In this document: positions 25,205 through 34,319 of the stretch, piece after piece
How the letters are laid out: every line of letters begins with the position of its first letter
Position numbering within the stretch: the first letter of the stretch is position 1
Assembly (NCBI GenBank): GCA_016787725.1
Contig: JAEUTZ010000006.1
Span: 1 to 64,000, forward strand
Reading direction: 5' to 3'
DNA: 64,000 bases
Source of the DNA: Cyclobacteriaceae bacterium
Lineage (GTDB): Bacteria; Bacteroidota; Bacteroidia; Cytophagales; Cyclobacteriaceae
Translations under genes and position numbers: made by a program
Notes under the pieces: model-generated
Seen by the model: the letters and a program-made list of their open reading frames with translations, nothing else
What the model was told of the DNA's origin: nothing
The model's database searches: none

Positions 25205-26299
25205 TCAAAATTTCCGCGAAGATAATAGCTCCGAATACAACTTCTCATAGTTGTGGATCGTCCGGTCGATGGAAAAAGTATCGCTGGCGGTAGTAATTCC
25301 ACCCTGAATCAGTTTCTTACGCAAGTCTGTGTCTTGTATAATGGACCGAATGCATTGGGCTAGTACTGCTATGTCGGCATCCGGAAATAACAAACCATTC
25401 TGGCCCTCCTGAACTAAGTCCAGATTGCCGGCCGCTGCGGTGGCAATGACCGGGGTACCCAAATACATAGATTCCAGCAACCCTTGCGAGAGCCCTTCGG
25501 TGGTTGAGCAAAGTACCGTGCAGGTGAACAATTTATAGTAATGCAACGCATAAGCACCCTCCTGTTCGCCTTCATAATATACCTGGTGTGGAAATTGAAA
25601 TGACGCACGGATGGCCTTCAGTTCTTCATCTTCCCGGATTCCCACAAAAATAACTTTTACTGGCCGACCTATCTGATCCAGGGCCTTTAACAACTGATCC
25701 TGTTTTTTTCTGCGAGCGATGCATCCGATCACGATATCCTGTGGAACAATTGAAAACCTATTGGAGAGCTCCTGTACAACCTCTGGTTTCAGATGGTTGT
25801 ATTTCTCGGTTGGAGTTCCGTTATAAACCACTGCAATATGATCGGCCGGAATTTGCTTTTCCATCAGCGACCGTTTCACTCCGTCACTGACGGCCACAAT
25901 CTTATCCGTTCCCTTTACATAAATCAGGTTTTGAAAAAATCCACCCATGCTAAGTGAAATCTGTCTTCGTGTATGCAGCAGTACTACTGGAAGGCGATAC
26001 CACCATCTTGCTATCACAGTAATGTACCGGTCCTTGCTGGACTGTGCATTGATCACTTGAATATCGTAGTGTCGCACCAAGGTTGCCACGATTTTAATCG
26101 CGTGTCGGTCCAACCTCGACTTAATGCTTAGGGGAACAAACGTTACCGGTGAATTTTCCATCAGGTGATGCAACACCGAGCCTGGGCGCGCCACCACGAT
26201 CACCGTATGACCCTTGGCGGCAAGTCCTTTAGCCAGATAGGACACTGAAAAAGTAGAACCAGCAAGAATATCTTCCTGCGTGATTAATAGAATGTTCAT
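25205..26299 (-). CDS. Glycosyltransferase family 4 (group 1)
   Basis: 364 residues, GT-B fold. The N-terminal domain starts with 'MNILLITQEDILAGS', and the C-terminal donor-binding domain has the EX7E-type region 'STTEGLSQGLLESMYLGTPV' (about 268-287). It transfers a sugar from an activated nucleotide donor to a lipid or polysaccharide acceptor, probably for cell-surface glycans. No other glycan genes flank it. It sits between the acyl-CoA ligase and PD40 genes, all on the minus strand. Confidence 0.9.
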   Translation of the reverse strand: MNILLITQEDILAGSTFSVSYLAKGLAAKGHTVIVVARPGSVLHHLMENSPVTFVPLSIKSRLDRHAIKIVATLVRHYDIQVINAQSSKDRYITVIARWWYRLPVVLLHTRRQISLSMGGFFQNLIYVKGTDKIVAVSDGVKRSLMEKQIPADHIAVVYNGTPTEKYNHLKPEVVQELSNRFSIVPQDIVIGCIARRKKQDQLLKALDQIGRPVKVIFVGIREDEELKAIRASFQFPHQVYYEGEQEGAYALHYYKLFTCTVLCSTTEGLSQGLLESMYLGTPVIATAAAGNLDLVQEGQNGLLFPDADIAVLAQCIRSIIQDTDLRKKLIQGGITTASDTFSIDRTIHNYEKLYSELLSSRKF

Positions 26300-26329
26300 G
26301 GGTGACGGATGACAGGACGGACCTTCGTA

Positions 26330-28006
26330 TTATGCTGCCTTTGCTTTTTCTTCTTCTTTCAAAGCCCTGCGCAAAATCTTTCCTACGTTGGTCTTGGGTA
26401 ATTCCGTGCGGAACTCAAAATGACGCGGGATCTTATAGTTGGTAAGATTTTCATGGCAGAAGGCTTTCAGTTCCTCTTCCGTAAGACTTTGATCGCGCTT
26501 CACAACAAAGGCTTTGATAGCTTCCCCCGACTTTAAATCGGTTACGCCAATTGCTGCCACTTCCATCACCTTGGGGTGCTTTGACAATACGTTCTCAATT
26601 TCATTGGGGTACACGTTAAACCCGGATACCTTGATCATGTCTTTTTTGCGATCCACAATCTTAAAAAAACCTTCGCTATCCATCACCCCAATATCACCGG
26701 TGCGAAACCAACCCCCTTCAAAGAACACCCCGGCATTATCTTTTTGCCAATAGCCGCGCATCACTTGTGGGCCGCGGGCACAAATTTCTCCCACTTCGCC
26801 CTGACCCAGTTGGTTGCCGTCATCATCGAAGATACCAATCTCGGTACTCGGCATGGGAATACCAATTGTTCCGCGCTTATGATTTCCATCCAGCGGATTG
26901 CAGCACAGCACGGGTGAGGTTTCGCTCAACCCATACCCTTCCACCAGCGGGCAACCCGTCACTTCCTCCCATTTGTTGGCAACTACATCCTGAATGGCCA
27001 TGGCTCCCCCAATGGCACCCTTTAGTGCCGAGAAGTCGCATTCTTTAAATTCGGGATTATTGAGAAGCCCGTTAAATAGTGTATTGACACCTGTAATGAT
27101 CGAGAACCGGTGTTTCTTCAATTCTTTAACGAAGGCCGGTATATCACGCGGGTTGGTAATCAGTACACTCTTCACGCCCTGGGTATACATTAGCAACCAA
27201 TTTACAGTTAAGGCAAAGATGTGATACAAGGGCAAGGCCGTGATAATGATATCCTGCTGGCCTTCCGTCATCAACGGTTTAAACCAATACGAGATCATCG
27301 CATTATGAGCGATGAGGTTGCGATGGGAAAGCTGAGCACCTTTCGAAACACCTGTTGTACCACCGGTGTACTGAAGCACCGCCAGGTCTTCAATATCGAT
27401 AGCCGGCTTCTGGTATTTCAACGTGGCTCCTTTGCGCAAGGCTGCATTAAACGAAATGGCGTTGGGGATGGAGTAATTCGGCACCATCTTTTTAACATAC
27501 TTCACTACGAAATTGAGCACCGATCCCTTCAAACCGCCAATCATATCGCCCATGTCGGTAATGATGATGTGTTTCGCAGGTATCCGCGGAAGAATTTGCT
27601 CGAGGTTATGAGCGAAATTGGAAACAATAATGATGGCTGACACACCAGCATCATTAAATTGATATTCCATTTCGGGCGGGGTGTACAAAGGATTCGTGTT
27701 TACCGCTATCAATCCGGCTTTTATCACGCCCATGAAGGCAATCGGAAACTGGATGAGGTTCGGCATCTGAATGGCCACCCGGTCTCCCTTTTTCAGTTGC
27801 AATTCCTGCTGCAAATAGGCCGCAAAAGCAGTTGACAATTGATCAATCTCACCGAATGTAATTTGCTTGCCAAAATTCTCGAAGGCTATCCGGTTTGGGT
27901 ACTTTTTAACAGCCACCTTAAAGAGATCGAGCAGGGAGCCATATTCATAGGGCCCCAATTGCTGCGGAATTCCTTTAGGATATTTTAACGACCAGGCTGC
28001 ACTCAT
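26330..28006 (-). CDS. fadD: Long-chain fatty acid-CoA ligase (AMP-forming)
   Basis: 558 residues. The adenylate-forming P-loop motif 'YTGGTTGVSKGAQLSH' (about 212-227) and the hinge 'GWFRTGDIGVMD' (about 425) are present, and the catalytic lysine lies near the C-terminus in 'LPKTNVGKILRR'. It activates fatty acids to acyl-CoA for beta-oxidation or lipid synthesis. The length and motif spacing fit FadD. It is the first gene of a minus-strand group with the glycosyltransferase and PD40 genes. Confidence 0.93.
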   Translation of the reverse strand: MSAAWSLKYPKGIPQQLGPYEYGSLLDLFKVAVKKYPNRIAFENFGKQITFGEIDQLSTAFAAYLQQELQLKKGDRVAIQMPNLIQFPIAFMGVIKAGLIAVNTNPLYTPPEMEYQFNDAGVSAIIIVSNFAHNLEQILPRIPAKHIIITDMGDMIGGLKGSVLNFVVKYVKKMVPNYSIPNAISFNAALRKGATLKYQKPAIDIEDLAVLQYTGGTTGVSKGAQLSHRNLIAHNAMISYWFKPLMTEGQQDIIITALPLYHIFALTVNWLLMYTQGVKSVLITNPRDIPAFVKELKKHRFSIITGVNTLFNGLLNNPEFKECDFSALKGAIGGAMAIQDVVANKWEEVTGCPLVEGYGLSETSPVLCCNPLDGNHKRGTIGIPMPSTEIGIFDDDGNQLGQGEVGEICARGPQVMRGYWQKDNAGVFFEGGWFRTGDIGVMDSEGFFKIVDRKKDMIKVSGFNVYPNEIENVLSKHPKVMEVAAIGVTDLKSGEAIKAFVVKRDQSLTEEELKAFCHENLTNYKIPRHFEFRTELPKTNVGKILRRALKEEEKAKAA

Positions 28007-28092
28007 CGGATACCGGATTTAGGTTTCTAAAGAAAGAAAAAAAAGCCCGTACCAGCAATCGATTGAACGGTTGATTTGAAGCCTTGGAAAAT

Positions 28093-28121
28093 AAAAAAGC
28101 CACGCGAAACGCGTGGCTTTT
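28093..28121. terminator. Terminator hairpin
   Basis: AAAAGCCACGCG and CGCGTGGCTTTT pair perfectly around AAA, flanked by A and T runs. It lies immediately downstream of the minus-strand tRNA-like element at 28124. A similar ACGCG hairpin follows groEL. Confidence 0.75.
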
Positions 28122-28123
28122 GC

Positions 28124-28293
28124 TGTAGAGGGAGGGTTCGAACCTCCACGGGGAAGTTAGCCGCAGGACAAGAAAAGAGAAAACCTGGTGGTCAATCCCA
28201 GTCTCCGCCAAGGCGGAGGCATTATCCTGTGTTTATCCTTCGATCCCCACCCCCGAGACAGGGGGGCATGTCTGCCAATTTCAACACCCTACA
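28124..28293 (-). ncRNA. tRNA-Leu-like element with expanded variable arm (copy 1)
   Basis: On the minus strand it starts TGTAGGG and ends CTCTACA, forming a 7-bp acceptor stem with one G-U pair. The D-loop 'GAAATTGGCAGA' resembles bacterial tRNA-Leu, and the T-arm GGAGG-TTCGAAC-CCTCC is intact. The anticodon arm is CCCCC/GGGGG with only a six-base loop (TGTCTC), so normal decoding is unlikely. The variable region is very long (about 100 bases) and contains its own hairpin CTCCGCC/GGCGGAG (about 28203-28218). No CCA is encoded. It is probably a non-decoding tRNA-like RNA or repeat. Confidence 0.6.
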
Positions 28294-28318
28294 ATCTTAA
28301 AGAACGTTCTACTGTTGC

Positions 28319-28430
28319 TGTAGAGGAAGGCCTCGAACCTTCACGGAGCAGTTAGACAGTTCACCTGCTTTATCCTGTTGTCTCCACCCCCGAGATCGGA
28401 GGGCTTGTCTGCCTATTTCAACACCCTACA
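28319..28430 (-). ncRNA. tRNA-Leu-like element (copy 2)
   Basis: 112 bases, in the same orientation as copy 1 and 25 bases away. Acceptor stem TGTAGGG/CTCTACA, D-stem TTG/CAA, anticodon stem CCCTC/GGGGG and T-arm GAAGG-TTCGAGG-CCTTC all pair. The anticodon loop CGATCTC lacks the invariant U33. The variable region is 44 bases long, closed by GGAG/CTCC. It shares GGATAA and CTAACT blocks with copy 1. Together the two copies and the terminator fill most of the gap between 28006 and 28555. Confidence 0.6.
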
Positions 28431-28554
28431 TTGTAAATTATATAGCAAATTAACGAATTGAATGGGTGTTAAGTCAATAAATGATAATAAATATTGTATA
28501 ATATTTAATATTATTACGCATTCATTAGTAATTTTAAAATTAAACCCCACTCCT

Positions 28555-29022
28555 ATGAGCCGAAATTTTGAAATTGATAACACCGATCTCAGAATCCTGG
28601 AGATTTTGATGCAGGATGCAAAACGCCCCTATACCGAAGTGGCAAAAAAAGTGAATGTATCACAAGGTACAGTGCATGTTCGTATGAATAAAATGGAAGA
28701 AGCCGGTATTCTTGAAAAAACCACACTTCGAATAAACTACGCCAAACTTGGTTATGATATCACGGCTTTTATCGGCATCTATCTGGAAAAGAGCGCCTTA
28801 TATGACATGGTTTTGGCCAAGCTGCGCGATATCAGGGAGATTACAAATATTCACTATACCACAGGCAACTACAGCATGTTTGTCAAAATTCACTGTCGCG
28901 ATACAAACCACCTAAAAGAGGTTCTACACGATAAAATGCAGCAGGTGGAGGGCATTGAGCGTACTGAAACAATGATCTCGCTGGAGGAAAGTCTGGATCG
29001 AAATCTAAAGCTCACCATCTAA
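28555..29022 (+). CDS. Lrp/AsnC-family transcriptional regulator
   Basis: 155 residues from the ATG at 28555; an upstream in-frame ATG at 28462 lies in AT-rich non-coding sequence. The N-terminal helix-turn-helix begins 'IDNTDLRILEILMQDAKRPY' (about 6-25) with the recognition part 'VSQGTVHVRMNKM' (about 36-48). The C-terminal RAM domain binds an amino-acid effector ('GNYSMFVKIHC' strand). It is expected to form dimers or octamers and regulate amino-acid metabolism. It is a single gene upstream of, but probably not co-transcribed with, the suf operon. Confidence 0.92.
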   Translation: MSRNFEIDNTDLRILEILMQDAKRPYTEVAKKVNVSQGTVHVRMNKMEEAGILEKTTLRINYAKLGYDITAFIGIYLEKSALYDMVLAKLRDIREITNIHYTTGNYSMFVKIHCRDTNHLKEVLHDKMQQVEGIERTETMISLEESLDRNLKLTI

Positions 29023-29066
29023 ATAAAATTAAGGTTTAGCAGAACCTTAAACACTCAGTTTTGTTG

Positions 29067-29099
29067 TATTTTTGAGCATTATTTGAAATTAGTCTAAAT
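29067..29099 (+). promoter_or_regulatory. Predicted suf promoter -7 box and imperfect palindrome
   Basis: TATTTTTG (29067-29074) fits TAnnTTTG exactly. Just after it, 29081-29099 is a 19-base imperfect palindrome with ATTT/AAAT ends (ATTTGAAATTAGTCTAAAT), placed between the promoter and the sufB ATG at 29108, where an iron- or Fe-S-responsive repressor could bind. The regulator identity is a guess. Confidence 0.4.
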
Positions 29100-29107
29100 A
29101 GGCTGCG

Positions 29108-30553
29108 ATGAGTAAAGGCAACCAAGTCCTTGAAGAATTAACCTCAAAAGAATACGAACACGGTTGGACGGTCAACCTGGAAGCGGACGAGGCGCCCAAA
29201 GGCCTCAATGAGAACATCGTGCGGTTTATCTCGGCTAAAAAGGGTGAACCGGAATGGCTCCTGGAATGGCGTTTGAAAGCCTTTCGCCAATGGGAGAAAA
29301 TGGCAGAGCCCAAATGGCCAAATGTTACTTACCCTCCTATCCAGTATCAGGATATCATTTACTATTCGGCTCCAAAACAAAAGGTTAGTCCTACCAGCCT
29401 TAATGAAGTAGATCCGGAGTTGATCAAGACCTTTGAGAAACTTGGGATTTCATTAACCGAGCAGAAGCGATTAACCGGTGTTGCGGTGGATGCTGTTATT
29501 GATAGCGTTTCCGTGGCCACAACCTTCAAAGAAAAGCTTAGTGAACTGGGAATTATTTTCTGTTCCTTTTCGGAAGCCGTACGGGAGCATCCTGAACTCG
29601 TGAAGAAGTACCTCGGCTCGGTGGTGCCAATGAATGACAACTATTTTGCAGCACTTAATTCGGCTGTGTTTTCTGATGGTTCGTTCTGTTACATACCCAA
29701 AGGAGTACGTTGCCCAATGGAATTGTCTACCTACTTCCGCATCAACGCAGCCAATACCGGCCAGTTTGAGCGCACCTTGATCGTAGCGGAAGAAGGATCG
29801 TATGTCAGTTACCTCGAAGGATGTACCGCCCCCATGCGCGATGAAAATCAATTGCATGCTGCTGTGGTGGAACTCTATACGATGAAAGATGCGGAGATCA
29901 AATATTCTACAGTACAAAACTGGTACCCAGGCGATAAACACGGGAAGGGTGGCATCTATAACTTTGTAACCAAACGCGGATTGTGTGCCGGAGATCACTC
30001 CAAGATTTCCTGGACCCAGGTGGAAACGGGATCCGCCATCACCTGGAAGTATCCCTCCTGCGTGTTGAAGGGCGATTACTCAGTGGGTGAATTTTACTCG
30101 GTGGCCGTCACCAATAATTACCAGCAAGCCGATACCGGCACCAAGATGATACACATCGGCAAGAATACCCGCTCGCGCATTGTGAGCAAAGGTATTTCGG
30201 CTGGTAAATCTCAAAATAGTTACCGGGGACAGGTGCACGTATTGAAACGTGCCACCAATGCCCGCAATCACTCACAGTGCGATTCGCTGCTGATGGGCGA
30301 TCAATGCGGAGCGCACACGTTTCCTTACATTGATGTTGAAAACAATTCCGCGCGGATTGAACACGAGGCAACCACTTCGAAAATTGGGGAAGATCAGATT
30401 TTCTACTGTCTGCAACGCGGCATTGACGAAGAGGCCGCAGTGGCGTTGATTGTTAATGGATATGCAAAGGAAGTATTGAATCAACTTCCGATGGAGTTTG
30501 CCGTAGAAGCACAAAAACTTTTGGCGTTAACATTAGAGGGGAGTGTTGGGTGA
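29108..30553 (+). CDS. sufB: SufB, Fe-S cluster scaffold subunit
   Basis: 481 residues, the usual length for SufB. It is the main scaffold of the SufBCD complex on which [Fe-S] clusters are assembled in the cytoplasm. The long right-handed beta-helix region carries '[24 protein letters not shown]' (read as two overlapping motifs near 236-259) and the C-terminal '[19 protein letters not shown]' region typical of SufB. It is the first gene of the suf operon and is separated from sufC by an inserted gene. Confidence 0.97.
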   Translation: MSKGNQVLEELTSKEYEHGWTVNLEADEAPKGLNENIVRFISAKKGEPEWLLEWRLKAFRQWEKMAEPKWPNVTYPPIQYQDIIYYSAPKQKVSPTSLNEVDPELIKTFEKLGISLTEQKRLTGVAVDAVIDSVSVATTFKEKLSELGIIFCSFSEAVREHPELVKKYLGSVVPMNDNYFAALNSAVFSDGSFCYIPKGVRCPMELSTYFRINAANTGQFERTLIVAEEGSYVSYLEGCTAPMRDENQLHAAVVELYTMKDAEIKYSTVQNWYPGDKHGKGGIYNFVTKRGLCAGDHSKISWTQVETGSAITWKYPSCVLKGDYSVGEFYSVAVTNNYQQADTGTKMIHIGKNTRSRIVSKGISAGKSQNSYRGQVHVLKRATNARNHSQCDSLLMGDQCGAHTFPYIDVENNSARIEHEATTSKIGEDQIFYCLQRGIDEEAAVALIVNGYAKEVLNQLPMEFAVEAQKLLALTLEGSVG

Positions 30554-30564
30554 AAATCATTAAA

Positions 30565-31027
30565 ATTTCATATTTCGAGTTTCAAGTTCATGGGGAAGAT
30601 AGATCGATTTGAGGATTTAGATGTTTGGCAGAAGTCCAGGCATTTATCGCAAATTGTCTATTCCAAAACTAATGAGGGATCTTTTGCCACAGACTATTCA
30701 TTAAAGGATCAGATTAACAGGTCTACTGGTTCCATAATGGATAACATTGCAGAGGGATTTGAACGAGAGGGCCGAAAGGAGTTCATACAATTCTTGTCTT
30801 TTTCTAAATCATCTGCTGGTGAAGTTCGTTCTCAGCTGTACAGAGCCAAAGATCGTGGTCATATAACGAATCAAGAGTTCGAAAGTCTCTTAAGCCAAGT
30901 TGAGACTATTGGTAAAATGTTAGGGGGTTTCATGAATTACCTTAAAAAGTCTGAAATAAAGGGATTAAAATATAAAGTTGAGGAGGCCGTAGTTGAATAT
31001 CATAATTTGAAATCTGAAATTTGAAAT
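30565..31027. repeat. Imperfect inverted repeats bracketing the inserted gene in suf
   Basis: The left copy 30565-30588 (ATTTCATATTTCGAGTTTCA...) and right copy 31005-31027 are imperfect reverse complements of each other, both built from (A)ATTTCAA/TTGAAAT words. They lie exactly at the junctions with sufB and sufC and surround the four-helix-bundle gene. Confidence 0.5.
30590..31024 (+). CDS. Four-helix-bundle protein (23S rRNA intervening-sequence protein family)
   Basis: 144 residues. The start pattern 'DRFEDLDVWQKSRHLSQIVY' (about 5-24) and the middle 'INRSTGSIMDNIAEGFERE' (about 63-81) identify the IVP/S23 family of small four-helix bundles, first seen in rRNA intervening sequences and common as single inserted genes in Bacteroidota. 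The biochemical role is unknown. It interrupts the suf operon between sufB and sufC, in the same direction, with its stop 2 bases before the sufC ATG, so the downstream genes can still be transcribed. AT-rich flanks with imperfect inverted repeats suggest insertion. Confidence 0.9.
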   Translation: MGKIDRFEDLDVWQKSRHLSQIVYSKTNEGSFATDYSLKDQINRSTGSIMDNIAEGFEREGRKEFIQFLSFSKSSAGEVRSQLYRAKDRGHITNQEFESLLSQVETIGKMLGGFMNYLKKSEIKGLKYKVEEAVVEYHNLKSEI

Positions 31028-31781
31028 GTTAAACATTAAGAATTTACAAGCGAAAGTAGGTGAGAAACAAATCCTCAACGGGATCAACCTGAACGTACAT
31101 GCCGGTGAGGTACATGCCATCATGGGCCCTAATGGTTCCGGAAAAAGTACCCTGGCATCCGTATTGGCAGGTCGTGAGGACTTTGAAGTTACCGGTGGCG
31201 AAGTGGATTTCCTGGGTAAAAATTTACTGGAACTGGAACCGGAAGACCGGGCCCGGGAAGGAATCTTTATGGCCTTTCAATACCCGGTTGAGATTCCCGG
31301 TGTGAGTACGATTAACTTCATGAAAACGGCCATCAATCAGATTCGTGAATACCGTGGTCAGGGATCTCTGGATGCTGTCTCCTTCCTTCAATTGATGAAG
31401 GAAAAAATGAAGCTGGTTGAAATTGATCAATCGCTCTTAAATCGTTCGCTAAACGAAGGCTTCTCAGGTGGTGAGAAGAAGCGGAATGAAATCTTCCAGA
31501 TGGCCATGCTCGAGCCCAAGCTCGCGATTCTGGATGAAACGGATTCCGGACTTGATATTGACGCGCTGCGCATTGTCGCCAATGGCGTAAACACATTGCG
31601 TACAAAGAACAACGCCATCATTGTAGTTACCCATTACCAGCGATTGCTGGAATACATTGTGCCGGATTACGTTCACGTCCTTTATAAAGGAAAAATTGTA
31701 AAGTCAGGTACGAAAGAATTAGCCCTCGAGCTGGAAGCCAAAGGTTACGATTGGATTAAAAGCGAAGTATCTGTAGCCTGA
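31026..31781 (+). CDS. sufC: SufC, ATPase of the SUF complex
   Basis: 251 residues, ABC-type ATPase. Walker A is GPNGSGKST (about 35-43), the signature is 'SGGEKKRNE' (about 148-156) and Walker B is LAILDETDSGLD (about 166-177). It powers cluster assembly on SufB-SufD. It follows the inserted gene by one base and precedes sufD by one base. Confidence 0.97.
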   Translation: MLNIKNLQAKVGEKQILNGINLNVHAGEVHAIMGPNGSGKSTLASVLAGREDFEVTGGEVDFLGKNLLELEPEDRAREGIFMAFQYPVEIPGVSTINFMKTAINQIREYRGQGSLDAVSFLQLMKEKMKLVEIDQSLLNRSLNEGFSGGEKKRNEIFQMAMLEPKLAILDETDSGLDIDALRIVANGVNTLRTKNNAIIVVTHYQRLLEYIVPDYVHVLYKGKIVKSGTKELALELEAKGYDWIKSEVSVA

Positions 31782-31782
31782 T

Positions 31783-33081
31783 ATGAATACCGCAGTTTCA
31801 CATGATCTTGTTAAAGAAATCATCGGGTCGCTCGATGGTGCGAAGCTTACTGCGGGGGCCGCATCCCGCCAACAGGCTTTGAATACCCTGGAAAAATCCG
31901 GACTGCCGGGCGCCAAACACGAAGAGTACCGGTTTACACCGATAACGCGCTTTCTTGAAAAGAATTTCACAGGACCTGCTTCGGCTACTCCTTCCCTTCC
32001 CAGTGTTGATGAGTTCCTGATCAACAATCTGGAGGCTAATGTATTGACCTTTGTCAATGGTCAGTTTACCCCGGTGTTTTCAAAAATCATCAGCCCTGAA
32101 CTTACCGTTACTCCATTAAGTGAGGCGATCACCCGCCAAAATCCGTTGGTTGAAAGATACTTTCAGAAAATTCTGGAAACAGAATCGGATCCCTTTGCCC
32201 TGTTGAACACCGCTTGCTGGCAGGAAGGACTCGTGCTTCACGTCCCTGAGCATACGTCCGTTGATAAGCCGGTGCTTATCCTATACGTAAATGATGCAAC
32301 TTCCGGACAAGTGCTGAGTCATACCCGGATATTAGCTGTAATTGAGACAGGAAGTTTCCTGAGTGTCATTGAGAAATCAGATAGCGTGGGAACCAACCCG
32401 GTGTTCCACACTCTTTCCGAAGAATGGGTGGTGAAAGAAAACTCCCACCTGGAGTACTGCAAGATTCAAAATGACTCCGGTAAAATTTGTCAGGTAAGTA
32501 ATACGGTCATCCATCAGGCGGATTCCAGCTTGCTCAACACCTTCACGCTCACCCTCGATGGTCAGTTAATTCGCAATAACCTGAAGATCTTAATCGATGG
32601 CGAACAGTGCGAATCGCACTTCTATGGTTTGTACCTGCTCACGGGCAATACGTTGGCCGATAACCATACCGTGGTAGATCACAGAAAGCCTAATAGCTTC
32701 AGCAATGAACTCTATAAAGGTGTTATGGATGGCCATGCTAAGGGTGTGTTCAATGGCAAGATTTTCGTAAGACCCCATGCCCAGAAGACCAATGCCTTCC
32801 AATCCAACCGCAACATTCTTGTATCGGATACCGCTACCATTAATACAAAACCCCAACTCGAAATCTGGGCGGATGATGTGAAATGTTCACACGGGTGTAC
32901 TTCCGGTCAATTGGATGAAGAAGCGATGTTTTATTTACGGTCGCGCGGAATTGCCGAGTCCTCAGCCAAAGCCTTGTTATTGTATGCCTTTGCTGCAGAA
33001 GTACTAGCCCCCATTCAAAACGAAACCCTAAAAACTTACCTCGATACACTCATTGCCAATCGATTAAACAAGAATTTCTGA
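31783..33081 (+). CDS. sufD: SufD, Fe-S assembly scaffold partner
   Basis: 432 residues. It is a homologue of SufB that pairs with it in the SufBC2D complex. The C-terminal half has the beta-helix and the conserved 'KCSHGCTSGQLDEEAMFYLRSRG' region (read in two parts, about 366-388), which includes the family's CSHG motif. It lies tightly between sufC and sufS, its stop overlapping the sufS start. Confidence 0.94.
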   Translation: MNTAVSHDLVKEIIGSLDGAKLTAGAASRQQALNTLEKSGLPGAKHEEYRFTPITRFLEKNFTGPASATPSLPSVDEFLINNLEANVLTFVNGQFTPVFSKIISPELTVTPLSEAITRQNPLVERYFQKILETESDPFALLNTACWQEGLVLHVPEHTSVDKPVLILYVNDATSGQVLSHTRILAVIETGSFLSVIEKSDSVGTNPVFHTLSEEWVVKENSHLEYCKIQNDSGKICQVSNTVIHQADSSLLNTFTLTLDGQLIRNNLKILIDGEQCESHFYGLYLLTGNTLADNHTVVDHRKPNSFSNELYKGVMDGHAKGVFNGKIFVRPHAQKTNAFQSNRNILVSDTATINTKPQLEIWADDVKCSHGCTSGQLDEEAMFYLRSRGIAESSAKALLLYAFAAEVLAPIQNETLKTYLDTLIANRLNKNF

Positions 33082-34319
33082 TGAGTACACTGGCGGCCAC
33101 CGGAATCAAGATTGATCAGATCCGTGCACAATTTCCGGTGCTGCATCAGCTGGTTAATGGCAAGCCCCTGATCTATCTGGATAATGCCGCTACGAATCAA
33201 AAACCCAAACGGGTGATTGAGGCCCTTGCCCGGTACTACGAAAAAGATAACGCGAACATCCACCGGGGTATTCATACCCTGGCGGAGCGTGCCACCAAAG
33301 CCTATGAGGAAACGCGGCACGTTATGCAACGGTTTATTCATGCAAAGCATGTCGAAGAAATCATTTTTACACGAGGCGTCACGGAAAGTATAAATCTTGT
33401 TGCGGCCACCTATGGGAGAAAGTTTTTGAATGCCGGTGATGAGGTAATCCTTTCGGGGTTAGAGCATCATTCAAACATTGTGCCCTGGCAAATGATCTGT
33501 GAAGAAAAGGGTGCCCACTTGAAAGTGATCCCGGTTACCGAGGTGGGAGAAATAGATTTGAAAGCGTACCGCACCTTACTGTCCTCAAAAACCAGGATAG
33601 TGGCGGTCAATCACGCTTCCAACAGCCTGGGTACCATCAACCCCATCAAGGAGATTATCGATCTGGCGCACCAGCGGCAGGCGGTGGTGTTAATCGATGG
33701 TGCCCAAGCTTCCGCTCATCTTCCGATTGATGTCCAGGAGCTGGATTGTGATTTCTACTGTATTTCCTCGCATAAGATGTACGGACCTACGGGAACCGGA
33801 ATTCTCTACGGCAAGAAGGAGCTGCTGGAAGAAATGCCCCCCTACATGGGCGGTGGTGAGATGATTAAGGAGGTTACGTTTGCCAAAACCACCTATAATG
33901 AACTGCCCTACAAGTTTGAAGCCGGCACACCCAACATTGCCGATGTAATCGCGCTAAAAGAAGCAGTCTCGTTCATTGAAGAACTTGGGAAGGAGCAAAT
34001 CGCAGCCTATGAACTGGAGCTCTTAAAATATGCCGCTCAACGGCTGTCGGCTATTAAGGGCGTACGCTTGGTGGGCACAGCGCCTGAAAAGGTGAGCGTA
34101 CAATCCTTTATCGTGGATGGAATTCATCCCTTCGACATTGGACAAATGCTGGATGCCCGCGGAATTGCCGTGCGCACAGGGCACCATTGTACACAACCCC
34201 TGATGGACCGCTTTGGAATTGAAGGCACTGTACGGGCATCTTTTTCCGTTTACAATACCAAGGCCGAAATTGATTCCCTGGCGGAAGGTGTGGAGAGAAC
34301 GATTAACTTCATGCGATGA
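33081..34319 (+). CDS. sufS: SufS, cysteine desulfurase
   Basis: 412 residues, PLP-dependent class V fold. It withdraws sulfur from cysteine for cluster assembly. The PLP lysine is in 'SSHKMYGPTGTG' (about 231-242) and the active-site cysteine in 'RTGHHCTQP' (about 367-375). The start overlaps the sufD stop by one base and its stop overlaps the sufE start by four, so the genes are translationally coupled. Confidence 0.96.
   Translation: MSTLAATGIKIDQIRAQFPVLHQLVNGKPLIYLDNAATNQKPKRVIEALARYYEKDNANIHRGIHTLAERATKAYEETRHVMQRFIHAKHVEEIIFTRGVTESINLVAATYGRKFLNAGDEVILSGLEHHSNIVPWQMICEEKGAHLKVIPVTEVGEIDLKAYRTLLSSKTRIVAVNHASNSLGTINPIKEIIDLAHQRQAVVLIDGAQASAHLPIDVQELDCDFYCISSHKMYGPTGTGILYGKKELLEEMPPYMGGGEMIKEVTFAKTTYNELPYKFEAGTPNIADVIALKEAVSFIEELGKEQIAAYELELLKYAAQRLSAIKGVRLVGTAPEKVSVQSFIVDGIHPFDIGQMLDARGIAVRTGHHCTQPLMDRFGIEGTVRASFSVYNTKAEIDSLAEGVERTINFMR

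Noticed and set aside
28124-28430. Two functional tRNA-Leu genes
   Set aside because: Anticodon loops are six bases or lack U33, and the variable regions are far too long; CCA is not encoded.
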